Below are positions 1-7,646 of a stretch of DNA of 20,382 bases, piece after piece. The stretch's first letter is position 1. Every line of letters starts with the position of its first letter. This stretch comes from Streptosporangiaceae bacterium (GTDB lineage Bacteria; Actinomycetota; Actinomycetes; Streptosporangiales; Streptosporangiaceae): positions 1 to 20,382 of the forward strand of contig JASHSZ010000692.1 of NCBI GenBank assembly GCA_030040815.1. Direction: 5' to 3'. The notes beneath the pieces were generated by a model that was not told where the DNA came from, made no database searches, and saw only the letters and a program-made list of their open reading frames with translations. Position numbers and translations under genes: made by a program.

Positions 1-527
1 ACGGCGCCGCCGGGGACCCGGCCGCGGCCGTGCACCACGAACGGCAGCGCACCCCGGCCGCCGTCGCTGATCTCGACGCCGGCCTGCCGCAGCCCGGCCA
101 GCAGCTCGGCCACCGGCCGCTCCCTGGCCCGCGGATCGCCGTCGAAGTCGACGTCAGCGATCGCGAGCGCCGCGATCGGCGGCACGAACCTGAGCACGGT
201 GCCCGCATTGCCGACATCGACGCGCGCCCGGCGAGACCGCCATCCGGGCGTGACCGTCCATACCGGCTGGTCAGTCCCCGGTGCGGTACCACCAGCCGGG
301 CCCGACGTCACGACATCGGCTCCAAGCGCTGCGATCGCGGCCCTCATGAGCCCGGTGTCGCGCGCCTGCAGCGGACCGACGATCGTTGCGGGCGCGTCCC
401 CGATCGCGGCCAGTACGAGGGCCCGGTTGGTCATGGACTTCGAGGAGGGCAACCGGATCACTGCGGCCACGGGAGCGACGGCAACCGGGGCTGGCCAATC
501 CGCCCCGCCGTCTGCTGGTCCGTGCAT
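1..527 (-). CDS. aroA: 3-phosphoshikimate 1-carboxyvinyltransferase (EPSP synthase), N-terminal part
   Basis: The reading frame enters from the left edge and starts at the ATG at 527-525, so only about 175 N-terminal codons are present. EPSP synthase transfers the enolpyruvyl group of PEP to shikimate-3-phosphate in the cytosolic shikimate pathway. Visible family marks are an N-terminal WPAP segment, the substrate-binding LPSSKSMTNRALVLAA motif at about residues 25-40, and the DVGNAGTVLRFVPP motif around residue 100. The start was chosen because it puts the WPAP segment near residue 11, as in actinobacterial homologues; an AGG lies just before the ATG. It is divergent from the SRAP gene, with about 190 bp between them. 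aroA beside an SRAP gene and a SigR/SigH-type sigma factor is a conserved actinobacterial arrangement. The 3' end lies outside the window. Confidence 0.95.
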   Translation of the reverse strand, partial: MHGPADGGADWPAPVAVAPVAAVIRLPSSKSMTNRALVLAAIGDAPATIVGPLQARDTGLMRAAIAALGADVVTSGPAGGTAPGTDQPVWTVTPGWRSRRARVDVGNAGTVLRFVPPIAALAIADVDFDGDPRARERPVAELLAGLRQAGVEISDGGRGALPFVVHGRGRVPGGA

Positions 528-715
528 GCCTCGAAGGTTACTGGTCCGGGCACGTCTGGACGCGGCCGGGCGTGCAGAGCGACAATCAGACACCGCGATG
601 CTGCGGGGCGTGGAATGAATCCGACTTCTCGGCAAGGTTTGGCATAGCCGAATCTTGGCTATGAACCGGCACATTCTCGGTTCGCAGGTTCTGCTCTGGT
701 GCTGTCAGGTGAGAG

Positions 716-1582
716 ATGTGTGGTCGGTACGCGTCGGCGCGCAAGCGCATTGAGCTCCTCGAGGAGTTCAGCGTGCAGCGCGACGCGGTGACCGAGCCTC
801 TCCAGCCGGACTACAACGTCGCGCCTACCAAGCCGGTCTACGCGGTGCTCGAGCGCACGGACGCCCGGGCGCCAGCTGCGGCGTCGTCGGGCCCCGGTGC
901 CGACGATGGCGCGGCTCAGCACGCGCCGGCCGCGCGTGAGCTGCGGGTGCTGCGCTGGGGCCTGGTGCCGTTCTGGGCCAAGGACCCGAAGATCGGCGGC
1001 CGGATGATCAACGCCAGGGTCGAGACCGTCGCCGAGAAGCCCGCGTTCCGCCATGCGTTCGCGAAGCGTCGCTGCCTGCTGCCCGCCGATGGCTACTACG
1101 AATGGCAGGCGCGGCCGGACGCGGCTAAGCAGCCGGTCTACATCAGCCCGCGGAACGGGCGTCCGCTGGCCTTCGCCGGCCTGTACGAACTGTGGCGAGA
1201 CCGGGCAGTGGCCAGCGACGATCCCGATGCCTGGCTCTGGACCGCCACGATCATCACGACGAGCGCGCCGGACGAGCTCGGCGTGACCCACGACCGAATG
1301 CCCATGATCATCGACCCGATCCGCTGGTCAGACTGGCTGGACCCAGACAGTGCCGACCAGGCAGACCTGCGCGCGCTGCTCGTCCCGGCGGCGGTCAGCG
1401 GGCTGCAGGTCTATCCGGTTTCCACCCAGGTCAACGCGGTCCGCAACAACGGACCGCAGCTCATCGAGCCGCTAGCCGGGCCGTTAATCCCGGTGCCAGC
1501 CGCCCCGGCAGCCGCCGGGGCGCAGCTTCGGATTGCTGGCACACCCAGCAACGGAGACGACAGCGCTCAGGCGCTGTTCTAG
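716..1582 (+). CDS. SRAP-family DNA-protein crosslink repair protein (YedK/HMCES-like)
   Basis: 288 residues. SRAP proteins form a stable thiazolidine crosslink to abasic sites in single-stranded DNA through Cys2, exposed after Met1 removal. The sequence begins MCGRYA, giving the catalytic Cys2. It also has the NARVET segment, the GYYEWQ motif containing the active-site Glu, and THDRMP containing the conserved His. The start is fixed by Cys2 and is preceded by AGGTGAG. The protein is longer than the usual 220-260 residues because of an Ala/Gly-rich insertion at about residues 43-70 and a Pro/Ala-rich C-terminal tail ending in QALF. I see no LexA-type box upstream, so SOS control is not supported here. 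It is the first plus-strand gene of the sigR neighbourhood, and its mycobacterial counterpart occupies the same position next to aroA. Confidence 0.95.
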   Translation: MCGRYASARKRIELLEEFSVQRDAVTEPLQPDYNVAPTKPVYAVLERTDARAPAAASSGPGADDGAAQHAPAARELRVLRWGLVPFWAKDPKIGGRMINARVETVAEKPAFRHAFAKRRCLLPADGYYEWQARPDAAKQPVYISPRNGRPLAFAGLYELWRDRAVASDDPDAWLWTATIITTSAPDELGVTHDRMPMIIDPIRWSDWLDPDSADQADLRALLVPAAVSGLQVYPVSTQVNAVRNNGPQLIEPLAGPLIPVPAAPAAAGAQLRIAGTPSNGDDSAQALF

Positions 1583-1658
1583 TCCCTCAGCAGGCAGGCG
1601 GCGCTCGCACGATCCCCTCTCGGCGCTGCCAGCCAGTTTGGAAGGAGGCGGGGATCGG

Positions 1659-2012
1659 ATGGATGTCACCGCGGCCCGTCGGCGCCTAGTTGAAATATGT
1701 GACGAGCTGGACAGATCGATCGGGGTTCTCAACGGGAATGGCCGGCGTTCTGCGTGGGCGGCGGGCGACTACCCGCAGGACCCCGCCGACGCGGGTGCCA
1801 ACCTGTCGGAGAGCGAGCGATCTGAGGCTGTGCTCGCCGCCGCCCGGCGGCAACGGACGGACGTGCTCGCCGCCCTGCACCGGATTGACCTGGGAACGTA
1901 TGGCACCTGCGTCGACTGCGGCACGCTGGTGCCCGAGGGCCGGCTGGAGGCCAAGCCGGACGCGGCCAGGTGCGTCGCCTGCCAGGCCAAGCTGGACCGG
2001 CTGCGCCGCTGA
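1659..2012 (+). CDS. TraR/DksA-type C4 zinc-finger protein
   Basis: 117 residues. The C-terminus has a DksA/TraR-type zinc finger, C-X2-C-X17-C-X2-C (CVDC...CVAC), preceded by a helical region with the family signature of a short acidic turn followed by [12 protein letters not shown]. DksA/TraR proteins insert a coiled coil into the RNA polymerase secondary channel or act as small zinc proteins; the actinobacterial short forms are mostly uncharacterised. The ATG at 1659 follows GGAGG at 1644-1648 with 10-nt spacing, which settles the start; longer in-frame readings into the SRAP 3' end are not needed. It lies 76 bp after the SRAP gene and its stop is 9 bp before the SigR-type promoter, so it is probably transcribed separately from the induced sigR message. 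The family call is secure, the molecular role is not. Confidence 0.88.
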   Translation: MDVTAARRRLVEICDELDRSIGVLNGNGRRSAWAAGDYPQDPADAGANLSESERSEAVLAAARRQRTDVLAALHRIDLGTYGTCVDCGTLVPEGRLEAKPDAARCVACQAKLDRLRR

Positions 2013-2021
2013 GGACCGGCC

Positions 2022-2047
2022 GGAATGAAGGCACCAGGGCCGATGTT
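2022..2047 (+). promoter_or_regulatory. SigR-dependent promoter of sigR-rsrA (autoregulatory)
   Basis: GGAAT at 2022-2026 and GTT at 2045-2047 are separated by exactly 18 nt. This is a perfect match to the known SigR consensus GGAAT-N18-GTT. It sits just after the TraR/DksA stop and upstream of sigR, the same relative place as the autoregulated promoter of Streptomyces sigR. The expected transcription start is around 2053-2056, giving a 5' region of about 140 nt before the main sigR start. Autoregulation is inferred; the site itself is read directly. Confidence 0.85.
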
Positions 2048-2191
2048 GGGCACTACGTGTCTCTTGCCAGGTGCCTGACCGGGCCAGACGCGACCCGGAC
2101 GGTCGCGCGCGATGTGATCAACCTCGGGGTTGTATCCTCCCGGCTTGGAGGCTGGCAGTCTGGTGGCCTGCAGCCCTCGATTCCGGAAGGG

Positions 2192-2818
2192 GTGGGTCCG
2201 GTCCCCGAGACACTTGAGCAGCGGAGCAAGCGGTTCGAAGCCGACGTGCTGCCGTATCTGGATCAGCTCTACGCGGCGGCCATGCGGATGACCCGCAATC
2301 CCGCCGACGCTGAGGATCTGGTGCAGGAGACATTTGCCAAGGCCTATGCCTCTTTCCACCAGTTCCAGGAGGGCACGAACCTCAAGGCCTGGCTGTTCCG
2401 GATCCTGACCAACACCTTCATCAACAGCTATCGCAAGCGCCAGCGCGAGCCGCAGCGGTCGGGAACCGAGGAGATCGAGGACTGGCAGCTCGCCAGGGCA
2501 GCGTCGCACACGTCGAGCGGCCTGAAGTCCGCCGAGACCGAGGCGCTGGAGCGGCTGCCGGATTCCGACATCAAGGCAGCCCTGCAGGCCCTCCCCGAGG
2601 ACTTCCGGCTGGCCGTCTACCTCGCTGACGTCGAGGGGTTCGCCTACAAGGAGATCGCCGACATCATGGGCACTCCGATCGGGACGGTCATGTCGCGGTT
2701 GCACCGCGGCCGTCGACAGCTCCGCGAGCTACTGCAGGATTACGCGGCGGACCAGGGCTTGTATGCGGCAGCTCCCGCGGCTGCCAATGGCGACTCACCA
2801 CGAAGGGACACGCCATGA
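2192..2818 (+). CDS. sigR: RNA polymerase ECF sigma factor SigR (thiol-oxidative stress)
   Basis: 208 residues from the GTG at 2192. SigR directs transcription of thioredoxin, proteolysis and thiol-homeostasis genes when its anti-sigma RsrA is oxidised. Sigma region 2 is visible at about residues 20-90 ([20 protein letters not shown], then [19 protein letters not shown]), and region 4 at about 127-185 ([20 protein letters not shown], then [20 protein letters not shown]). These are near-identical to the Streptomyces SigR / mycobacterial SigH type. The GTG start gives MGPV, like Streptomyces SigR, and has GGAAGG just upstream with tight spacing. The frame is open for a further 74 codons upstream, including GTGs at 2057 and 2114, so a longer isoform is possible. 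The stop overlaps the rsrA ATG (ATGA), indicating translational coupling. Confidence 0.96.
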   Translation: MGPVPETLEQRSKRFEADVLPYLDQLYAAAMRMTRNPADAEDLVQETFAKAYASFHQFQEGTNLKAWLFRILTNTFINSYRKRQREPQRSGTEEIEDWQLARAASHTSSGLKSAETEALERLPDSDIKAALQALPEDFRLAVYLADVEGFAYKEIADIMGTPIGTVMSRLHRGRRQLRELLQDYAADQGLYAAAPAAANGDSPRRDTP

Positions 2819-3099
2819 GCTGCGGGAATCCTCACGAGGTGCCGTGTACCGAGGTACTCGCCATGGTGTACTCCTACATCGACGGCGAGATGGACGACAG
2901 CAGCTACGCCGAAATCCGCCAGCACCTCGATGAGTGCGGGCCGTGCCTGCGCGAGTACGGTCTCGATGAGCTCGTGAAGAAGCTCGTGCACAAGTGCTGC
3001 GGGCACGAACCCGTGCCCGGCGAGCTGCGCGTGAAGGTGCTGACGAGGATCGCCGCCGTCCGCGCCGAGATCGAGACCCCCGGGGCCCTCGCCGAGTAG
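2815..3099 (+). CDS. rsrA: zinc-binding redox-sensing anti-sigma factor RsrA
   Basis: 94 residues, ZAS family. RsrA holds SigR inactive in the reduced, zinc-bound form and releases it on disulfide formation. The zinc and redox residues are at the positions known for Streptomyces RsrA: Cys3, Cys11, His37, Cys41 and Cys44 (HLDECGPC), with further cysteines at 61 and 62 (HKCCGH). The ATG overlaps the sigR TGA by the ATGA arrangement, so the pair is co-transcribed from the SigR promoter at 2022-2047 and from any upstream promoter. All key residues are present, so it should be a functional redox switch. Confidence 0.96.
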   Translation: MSCGNPHEVPCTEVLAMVYSYIDGEMDDSSYAEIRQHLDECGPCLREYGLDELVKKLVHKCCGHEPVPGELRVKVLTRIAAVRAEIETPGALAE

Positions 3100-3196
3100 C
3101 GCCGGACTCCGGCGGGGATCTGTCCACCGCGTTACGCTAAGTCGCGACGCGTGCCGGATCCGCCGGCAATGCCCAGCGCCGTAGGACGGGTAACGG

Positions 3197-4603
3197 ATGA
3201 CTTCAGGCCAGCTCGGCATCAGCCGGCAGGTAGCCGGCCCCCCGCGAGCGGCCCGCATCACCCCCGCCGCCTGGGCCTATATCGGTCTCGTCCTGGTCGC
3301 CGCCGCGGTTCTCGTCGCGCGCACCCCGGTGCTAGGCCGAAGCCACGTGCAGAACCACCCCTGGGCCGATCTGGTCGTGCTGCAGGTCCTCTTTCTCATC
3401 TGCGATTCGGCCAGGGGCCCGCTGACATTCCGGCAGACGAGATGGTCGCCCAGCTGGGCTGCGACGCTTGCTGCGGCCGTGCTGCTCGGCCCGGCCGCAG
3501 CGGCGTTTGTCGGTGCCATGTCGGTGCTCAGCCTGCGCCGCGAGCCGCGCCTGGGGGAGCGGCTGTTCAACGGCGCCATGCACGCGCTGTCCGGACTGGC
3601 TGCGGGGAGCGCCTACCTCGCCATCAACCACTCGGTCGGCCTGCCGCACTTTCATCACTTCGGCCGCACGCTGCTGGCGTTCGCCGCGGCGGCCCTCGTG
3701 CACGTCGCGGCTAACCACGGCATGATCTGGGTGATCAACCGGCTCAACGGGGCCAGCGCTCCGGTGCGCGCCGAAACCGGCGAGTCGAGCCTCGGGTTGC
3801 TGCTGGCCTCCGACCTCGGATATGCGAGCCTCGGCCTGGTTATCGCCTCGCTCTGGATGATCATGAACTGGTTCGCCGCCGTCATCGTGCTCGTCCCGCT
3901 CTTCGTCGCCCGCTGGGCCATGGCGCAGTTCGCCGAGGAGCAGCGGGCCTACACGGCGACCATGAACGCCCTCTGCCAGGCGGTGGAGACCAAGGACTAC
4001 TACACCCGCGGGCACGGCGACCGGGTGTCCCGTGGCTCGGTCATGATCGCCAGGAAGATCGGCATGAGCGCGGCCAGGACCGAGGCGATCCGGTTCGCCG
4101 GGATGCTGCACGACGTGGGCAAGCTCGGCGTGCCCACGCAGGTGCTGCAGAAGACCGGGCCGCTCACCGAGGACGAGTTCGCTGCGATTCAGCTGCACCC
4201 GATGCGCGGGCTTGAGATCGTCCGCGAGATCGGGTTCCTGTTCGAGGCGCTGAACGGCATCATGCATCACCACGAGCGGATCGATGGCCGCGGTTATCCC
4301 ATGGGCCTGGCCGGCCACGAGATCCCTGAGTTCGCCCGCGTCATCGCGGTGGCCGACGCGTTCGACTCGATGACCTCGACGCGCTCCTACCGCGAGGCCA
4401 AGAGCATCGACCAGGCCGTGGCCGAGCTGCGCAGGGGGGCGGGCAGCCAGTTCGACCCGATACTCGTCGAGGCGTTCATCGCCTGCGTCGGGCAGCAAGG
4501 CTGGGAGTTGCCTGGGCCGACGGGCGCCCCGTCGGACCTGGCGATGGTGACCGTCCAGGATCACGACGACCCGACGGCGCCTCTTCAGGTGGTGATCCCG
4601 TGA
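3197..4603 (+). CDS. membrane protein with C-terminal HD-GYP domain (putative c-di-GMP phosphodiesterase)
   Basis: 468 residues. The N-terminal half (about 24-240) is a sensor-like membrane region with roughly six hydrophobic helices, for example around 27-42, 58-70, 87-112, 165-180 and 195-240. The cytosolic half is an HD-GYP domain with all metal-site motifs: His273 (RGHGDRVS), His305-Asp306 (HDVGKLG), HHHER at 357-361, DGRGYP at 363-368 and the VADAFDSMTS Asp. HD-GYP enzymes hydrolyse c-di-GMP, though some act on other cyclic dinucleotides. The ATG at 3197 has AGGACGGG upstream. It follows rsrA by 97 bp and overlaps the next gene by GTGA, so the two HD proteins are made together. The substrate and the sensed signal are unknown; the GYP loop reads DGRGYP rather than the commoner DGSGYP. 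Confidence 0.9.
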   Translation: MTSGQLGISRQVAGPPRAARITPAAWAYIGLVLVAAAVLVARTPVLGRSHVQNHPWADLVVLQVLFLICDSARGPLTFRQTRWSPSWAATLAAAVLLGPAAAAFVGAMSVLSLRREPRLGERLFNGAMHALSGLAAGSAYLAINHSVGLPHFHHFGRTLLAFAAAALVHVAANHGMIWVINRLNGASAPVRAETGESSLGLLLASDLGYASLGLVIASLWMIMNWFAAVIVLVPLFVARWAMAQFAEEQRAYTATMNALCQAVETKDYYTRGHGDRVSRGSVMIARKIGMSAARTEAIRFAGMLHDVGKLGVPTQVLQKTGPLTEDEFAAIQLHPMRGLEIVREIGFLFEALNGIMHHHERIDGRGYPMGLAGHEIPEFARVIAVADAFDSMTSTRSYREAKSIDQAVAELRRGAGSQFDPILVEAFIACVGQQGWELPGPTGAPSDLAMVTVQDHDDPTAPLQVVIP

Positions 4604-5919
4604 CCGGCGTGATGGCACGGCGCCCCGAGCCGGACCGGCTTGCGTACTGGCAGGCGGTGGACTCCGGCCGGCTGCTGCTGATGGCGGCGGCCGCGATGCT
4701 GGTGACGGCGTCCTTCGCCAGCACCGCCGTCATCCTGAACTCGAAACCGAAGCCCGTCATCGACTGGCATACCGCGCTGGCCTTCGGCGGGCTCGTCGCG
4801 TTCGGCGAGTTGCTCCGGCTGGCGCTGCCGGGCGGCCGGGAAGCGGCGCCTATCGCGATGGTCGGCGCCCTGTCCTACGCGCTGCTGCTGCTGCCGGTGC
4901 ACGGTGGCCCGAAGGGCAAGGTAGTGCTGCCCGCGGTGCTCGTCGTCGCCGTCTGCGCGGTCGGCATGATGGTCGGCGCGCTGCCGCACATCGCGGCCGG
5001 GCGCCCCGCCGGGGTGACCGGCATGTGCACCCGGCTGGTGGCCGTGGCCGGCGTGGCGTTCATCTTCCGGACGGTCGTCTACGGCTACGTTCTGAGCCAG
5101 CGGTGGGAGCTTCAGGCTGGCGTGATGGCGGTGCTGATCTTCTTCGGCTGGCTCATCGACACCGTGGTCACGGCGCTGATTCGCGCCGATGATGTCGGAG
5201 CGCGGTTCGCGGTGGCGCTGACGGACGAGATCCGGCTGCAGTGGCAGCTCGGCCTGGCCGTGGGTGCTTCCGTCATCATCACCGTGTTCAGCGTCAACGC
5301 GATAGGCCTGCCCGTGCTGATCGCGTTCATCGGCCCGCTCCTGGTGACCCAGGTCGCGTTCCGGCGGTATGCCGGCATCCGGGCCACGTACCTGCAGACC
5401 GTGCGGTCGCTGGCGCGCGTCACCGAGGTCGCCGGCTACGTCGAAGCCGGGCACTCCCGGCGGGTGAGCAGGCTGGCGGTGGCGATCGGCCGTGGGCTCG
5501 GGATGGCCGAGCCCGGACTGCTCGCGCTGGAGTACGCGGCCCTGATGCACGACATCGGGCAGCTGTCGCTGCATGATCCGATCCCCGGCGGCGCCACGGT
5601 GCTGGTCTCGCCGGCCGACCAGGAGCGGATCGCGGAACTGGGTGCGGACGTGATCCGCCAGGCCGGTGTGCTGGATGAGGTTGCGCAGCTCGTGCGCTGT
5701 CAGGCCTGGCCCGCCCGTGGCCACGACCCCGCACCGCCGCTCGGCAGCAGGATCATCCGGGCCGCGAACGCGTTTGACGACATGGTCGGCAGCTCAACCG
5801 ACCGGGACCGGTCGATAGCCGCGATCGATCGGATGCGGCTGGACCCGGTTCGCTACGACGTCGACGTGGTGACCGTGCTCAGCGAGGTTGCGAGCCGGCG
5901 GGTGGCATCGCGGCTGTAG
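4600..5919 (+). CDS. membrane protein with degenerate HD domain
   Basis: 439 residues from the GTG at 4600, which overlaps the previous stop (GTGA). The architecture is the same as its upstream partner: about six or more hydrophobic segments up to about residue 255, then an HD-type helical domain. The first His (His285 in AGHSRRVS) and the HD pair (His317-Asp318 in MHDIGQLS) remain, as does a late Asp in AANAFDDM. The third His and the HHE...GYP block are missing; the equivalent region reads LVRCQAWPARG. It is therefore probably catalytically impaired and may be a regulatory partner or a receptor. It looks like an old duplication of the upstream gene; I see no frameshift. It ends 10 bp before the biotin carboxylase start. 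Confidence 0.85.
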   Translation: MTGVMARRPEPDRLAYWQAVDSGRLLLMAAAAMLVTASFASTAVILNSKPKPVIDWHTALAFGGLVAFGELLRLALPGGREAAPIAMVGALSYALLLLPVHGGPKGKVVLPAVLVVAVCAVGMMVGALPHIAAGRPAGVTGMCTRLVAVAGVAFIFRTVVYGYVLSQRWELQAGVMAVLIFFGWLIDTVVTALIRADDVGARFAVALTDEIRLQWQLGLAVGASVIITVFSVNAIGLPVLIAFIGPLLVTQVAFRRYAGIRATYLQTVRSLARVTEVAGYVEAGHSRRVSRLAVAIGRGLGMAEPGLLALEYAALMHDIGQLSLHDPIPGGATVLVSPADQERIAELGADVIRQAGVLDEVAQLVRCQAWPARGHDPAPPLGSRIIRAANAFDDMVGSSTDRDRSIAAIDRMRLDPVRYDVDVVTVLSEVASRRVASRL

Positions 5920-5922
5920 GCT
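5917..5922 (+). promoter_or_regulatory. candidate -10 box for leaderless biotin carboxylase transcript
   Basis: TAGGCT fits TANNNT and ends 7 nt before the GTG at 5930; it overlaps the upstream stop codon. There is no Shine-Dalgarno sequence, so a leaderless message is likely if this promoter is used. No clear -35 is visible. Confidence 0.4.
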
Positions 5923-5929
5923 GCCGGGC

Positions 5930-7288
5930 GTGCTCGAATCGGTCCTTGTCGCCAATCGTGCCGAGATTGCCAGTCGGGTGATCGCCACCGCTCGTCGGCT
6001 CGGTGTCCGCTCGGTGGCCGTGTACTCGGCAGCCGACGCCGACCTGCCGTTCGTGGCCGCCGCCGACGAGGCGGTGCTCATCGGCCCGGCCCAGCCGGCC
6101 GCGAGTTACCTGAACGGCGAGACGATCCTGGCTGCCGCGCGGCAGACCGGGGCGCAGGCCGTGCACCCCGGCTATGGCTTCCTGGCCGAGAACTCGACCT
6201 TCGCCGCCAGCGTCATCGCCGCAGGGCTGGTGTGGATTGGCCCGTCGCCCGAGTCGATCGCGCAGATGGGCGACAAGATCAATGCCCGGAACCTGATGGA
6301 GCGAGCCGGCGTTCCGGTGGCTCCCGGAACGCGGGAGCCGGCGGCGGACCCGCGGGCCGCGATAGCGGCGGCCGAGCAGATCGGATACCCGCTGATGATC
6401 AAGGCCGCGGCCGGCGGCGGTGGCATCGGCATGACCGTGGCAGCCGGCCCGGACGAGCTCGCCGCGGGCTTTGAGACCGCTCGGTCCAGGGCGGAGCGGT
6501 TTTTCGGCCACCCGGCCATCCTGCTTGAGCGCTTCGTAGAGCGGGCCCGCCATGTCGAGGTGCAGATCCTCGGCCTGGCCGACGGCAAGGTTCTGGCCCT
6601 CGGTGAACGCGACTGCTCGGTGCAGCGGCGCCATCAGAAGGTGGCCGAGGAGGCGCCGTCCCCGGGGGTGGGCGCGGAGCTGCGCGCCCGGATGCTCGCC
6701 GCCGCGGTCCGGGCGGGGGAGACGGTGGACTACCGCGGCGCAGGCACGGTCGAATTCCTGGTGGACGTGTCGGCCGCGGACTTCACGTTTCTGGAGATGA
6801 ACACCCGGCTGCAGGTGGAGCACCCGGTGACCGAGCTAGTCACGGGCATCGACCTGGTCGAGCAGCAGTTCCTGATTGCCGCCGGGCAGGACGTCAGCTT
6901 CGCGCCCGACGCGCTGACGGCGACCGGGCATGCGCTGGAACTGCGGGTGTACGCCGAAGACAGCCAGCGCTTTCTGCCGAGTCCTGGCACGATCGAAGGC
7001 TGGTCGCCGCCGACCGGGCCAGGGGTTCGGCTCGACGCAGGATACGCCGCGGGCAACACCGTCACCCCGTTCTACGACCCGCTGCTGGCCAAGTTGTGCG
7101 TGCACGGGGCGGACAGAGCGGAGGCGCTTGACCGCGCCAGGGCGGCTGTCGGAGCCTTCCGCATCACCGGGCCGAAGACCAACCTGCAGTTTCACGCGGA
7201 CCTGCTGGAGTCCGCGGAGTTTGTTTCCGGCGACTACGACACGTCGCTCGTGAGCCGACTGCGCCCGGCATCGGCACCGCGGCGATGA
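5930..7288 (+). CDS. biotin carboxylase (ATP-grasp subunit of an acyl-CoA-type carboxylase)
   Basis: 452 residues, the usual length for a stand-alone biotin carboxylase. It carboxylates biotin on a carrier protein using ATP and bicarbonate. It starts MLESVLVANRAEIASRV, the standard N-terminal fold. Visible motifs are Lys158 with the glycine-rich loop GGGGIGM, HVEVQILG, ERDCSVQRRHQK (226-237), and EMNTRLQVEHPVTE beginning at Glu289, with the catalytic Arg293 and Glu297. The GTG at 5930 is preferred because upstream in-frame codons lie inside the previous gene and the family begins here. It has no fused biotinyl domain, but the next gene, 55 bp on, encodes one. No carboxyltransferase is in the window, so the acyl-CoA substrate cannot be assigned. 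Its catalytic residues are intact. Confidence 0.93.
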   Translation: MLESVLVANRAEIASRVIATARRLGVRSVAVYSAADADLPFVAAADEAVLIGPAQPAASYLNGETILAAARQTGAQAVHPGYGFLAENSTFAASVIAAGLVWIGPSPESIAQMGDKINARNLMERAGVPVAPGTREPAADPRAAIAAAEQIGYPLMIKAAAGGGGIGMTVAAGPDELAAGFETARSRAERFFGHPAILLERFVERARHVEVQILGLADGKVLALGERDCSVQRRHQKVAEEAPSPGVGAELRARMLAAAVRAGETVDYRGAGTVEFLVDVSAADFTFLEMNTRLQVEHPVTELVTGIDLVEQQFLIAAGQDVSFAPDALTATGHALELRVYAEDSQRFLPSPGTIEGWSPPTGPGVRLDAGYAAGNTVTPFYDPLLAKLCVHGADRAEALDRARAAVGAFRITGPKTNLQFHADLLESAEFVSGDYDTSLVSRLRPASAPRR

Positions 7289-7343
7289 TGATGGAGCGCA
7301 ACCGGCGGCTGCGCCCGGCGGTGGCAGACGATGAGGAGAACGC

Positions 7344-7556
7344 GTGAGTGAGGTCCGGGCCGAGATGGTGGCCAACGTGTGGAAGGTCGTGGCCGCCGAG
7401 GGCGACAGCGTGGCCGACGGGGACACCCTGGTGATCCTCGAGTCCATGAAAATGGAGATCCCCGTGCTGGCCGAGGCCTCGGGCACGCTGGCCAGACTGG
7501 CCGTGGCCGAGGGGGACGTGGTCCAGGAGGGCGACCTCATCGCCGTCATCGACTAG
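7344..7556 (+). CDS. small biotinyl/lipoyl carrier protein
   Basis: 70 residues making up a single biotinyl domain. The biotin-accepting lysine is Lys36 in ESMKMEIPV, with the flanking GD/EGD turns that define the two half-domains. The GTG at 7344 has GAGGAGAA upstream. It is the counterpart of the short mycobacterial biotinylated protein (TB7.3 type) that lies between the sigH anti-sigma gene and pdtaS, and the genomic position is the same here. It is probably the carrier for the biotin carboxylase immediately upstream; a lipoylated carrier is much less likely given the EAMKM/ESMKM motif. It is convergent with the thiamine-diphosphate enzyme gene, with 42 bp between the stops. Confidence 0.93.
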   Translation: MSEVRAEMVANVWKVVAAEGDSVADGDTLVILESMKMEIPVLAEASGTLARLAVAEGDVVQEGDLIAVID

Positions 7557-7560
7557 CGCC

Positions 7561-7646
7561 GTCACCGCCGCCAAGGACGCCCAGTGCCAACCGTGGTCTC
7601 ACACGCCGGTGGTCGAGCGCGGGTAGGCGTCCTTGGCGTCGGTGAC
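7561..7646. repeat. 21-bp imperfect inverted repeat between convergent genes
   Basis: The arms 7561-7581 and 7626-7646 are inverted copies with one mismatch, and the core CGCCAAGGACGCC is perfect. The spacer is 44 nt. The right arm lies inside the last codons of the minus-strand thiamine-diphosphate enzyme gene (encoding TDAKDA); the left arm lies just after the carrier-protein stop. It could act as a large bidirectional terminator hairpin or be an inverted duplication of the gene end. Confidence 0.6.

Noticed and set aside
612..639. GGAAT followed by GTT upstream of the SRAP gene, resembling a SigR promoter
   Set aside because: The spacer is 20 nt, two more than the SigR consensus allows.
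528..715. Search for a LexA box upstream of the SRAP (SOS-associated) gene
   Set aside because: Only a direct repeat of GGTTC is seen; no inverted SOS-box pattern.
659..1291. Minus-strand open frame opposite the SRAP gene
   Set aside because: Composition is typical of GC-rich antisense; the SRAP motifs are on the plus strand.
4585..5724. Minus-strand open frame of about 380 codons opposite the second HD gene
   Set aside because: His/Arg/Gln-rich shadow with no recognisable domain; the plus strand has coherent membrane helices and an HD domain.
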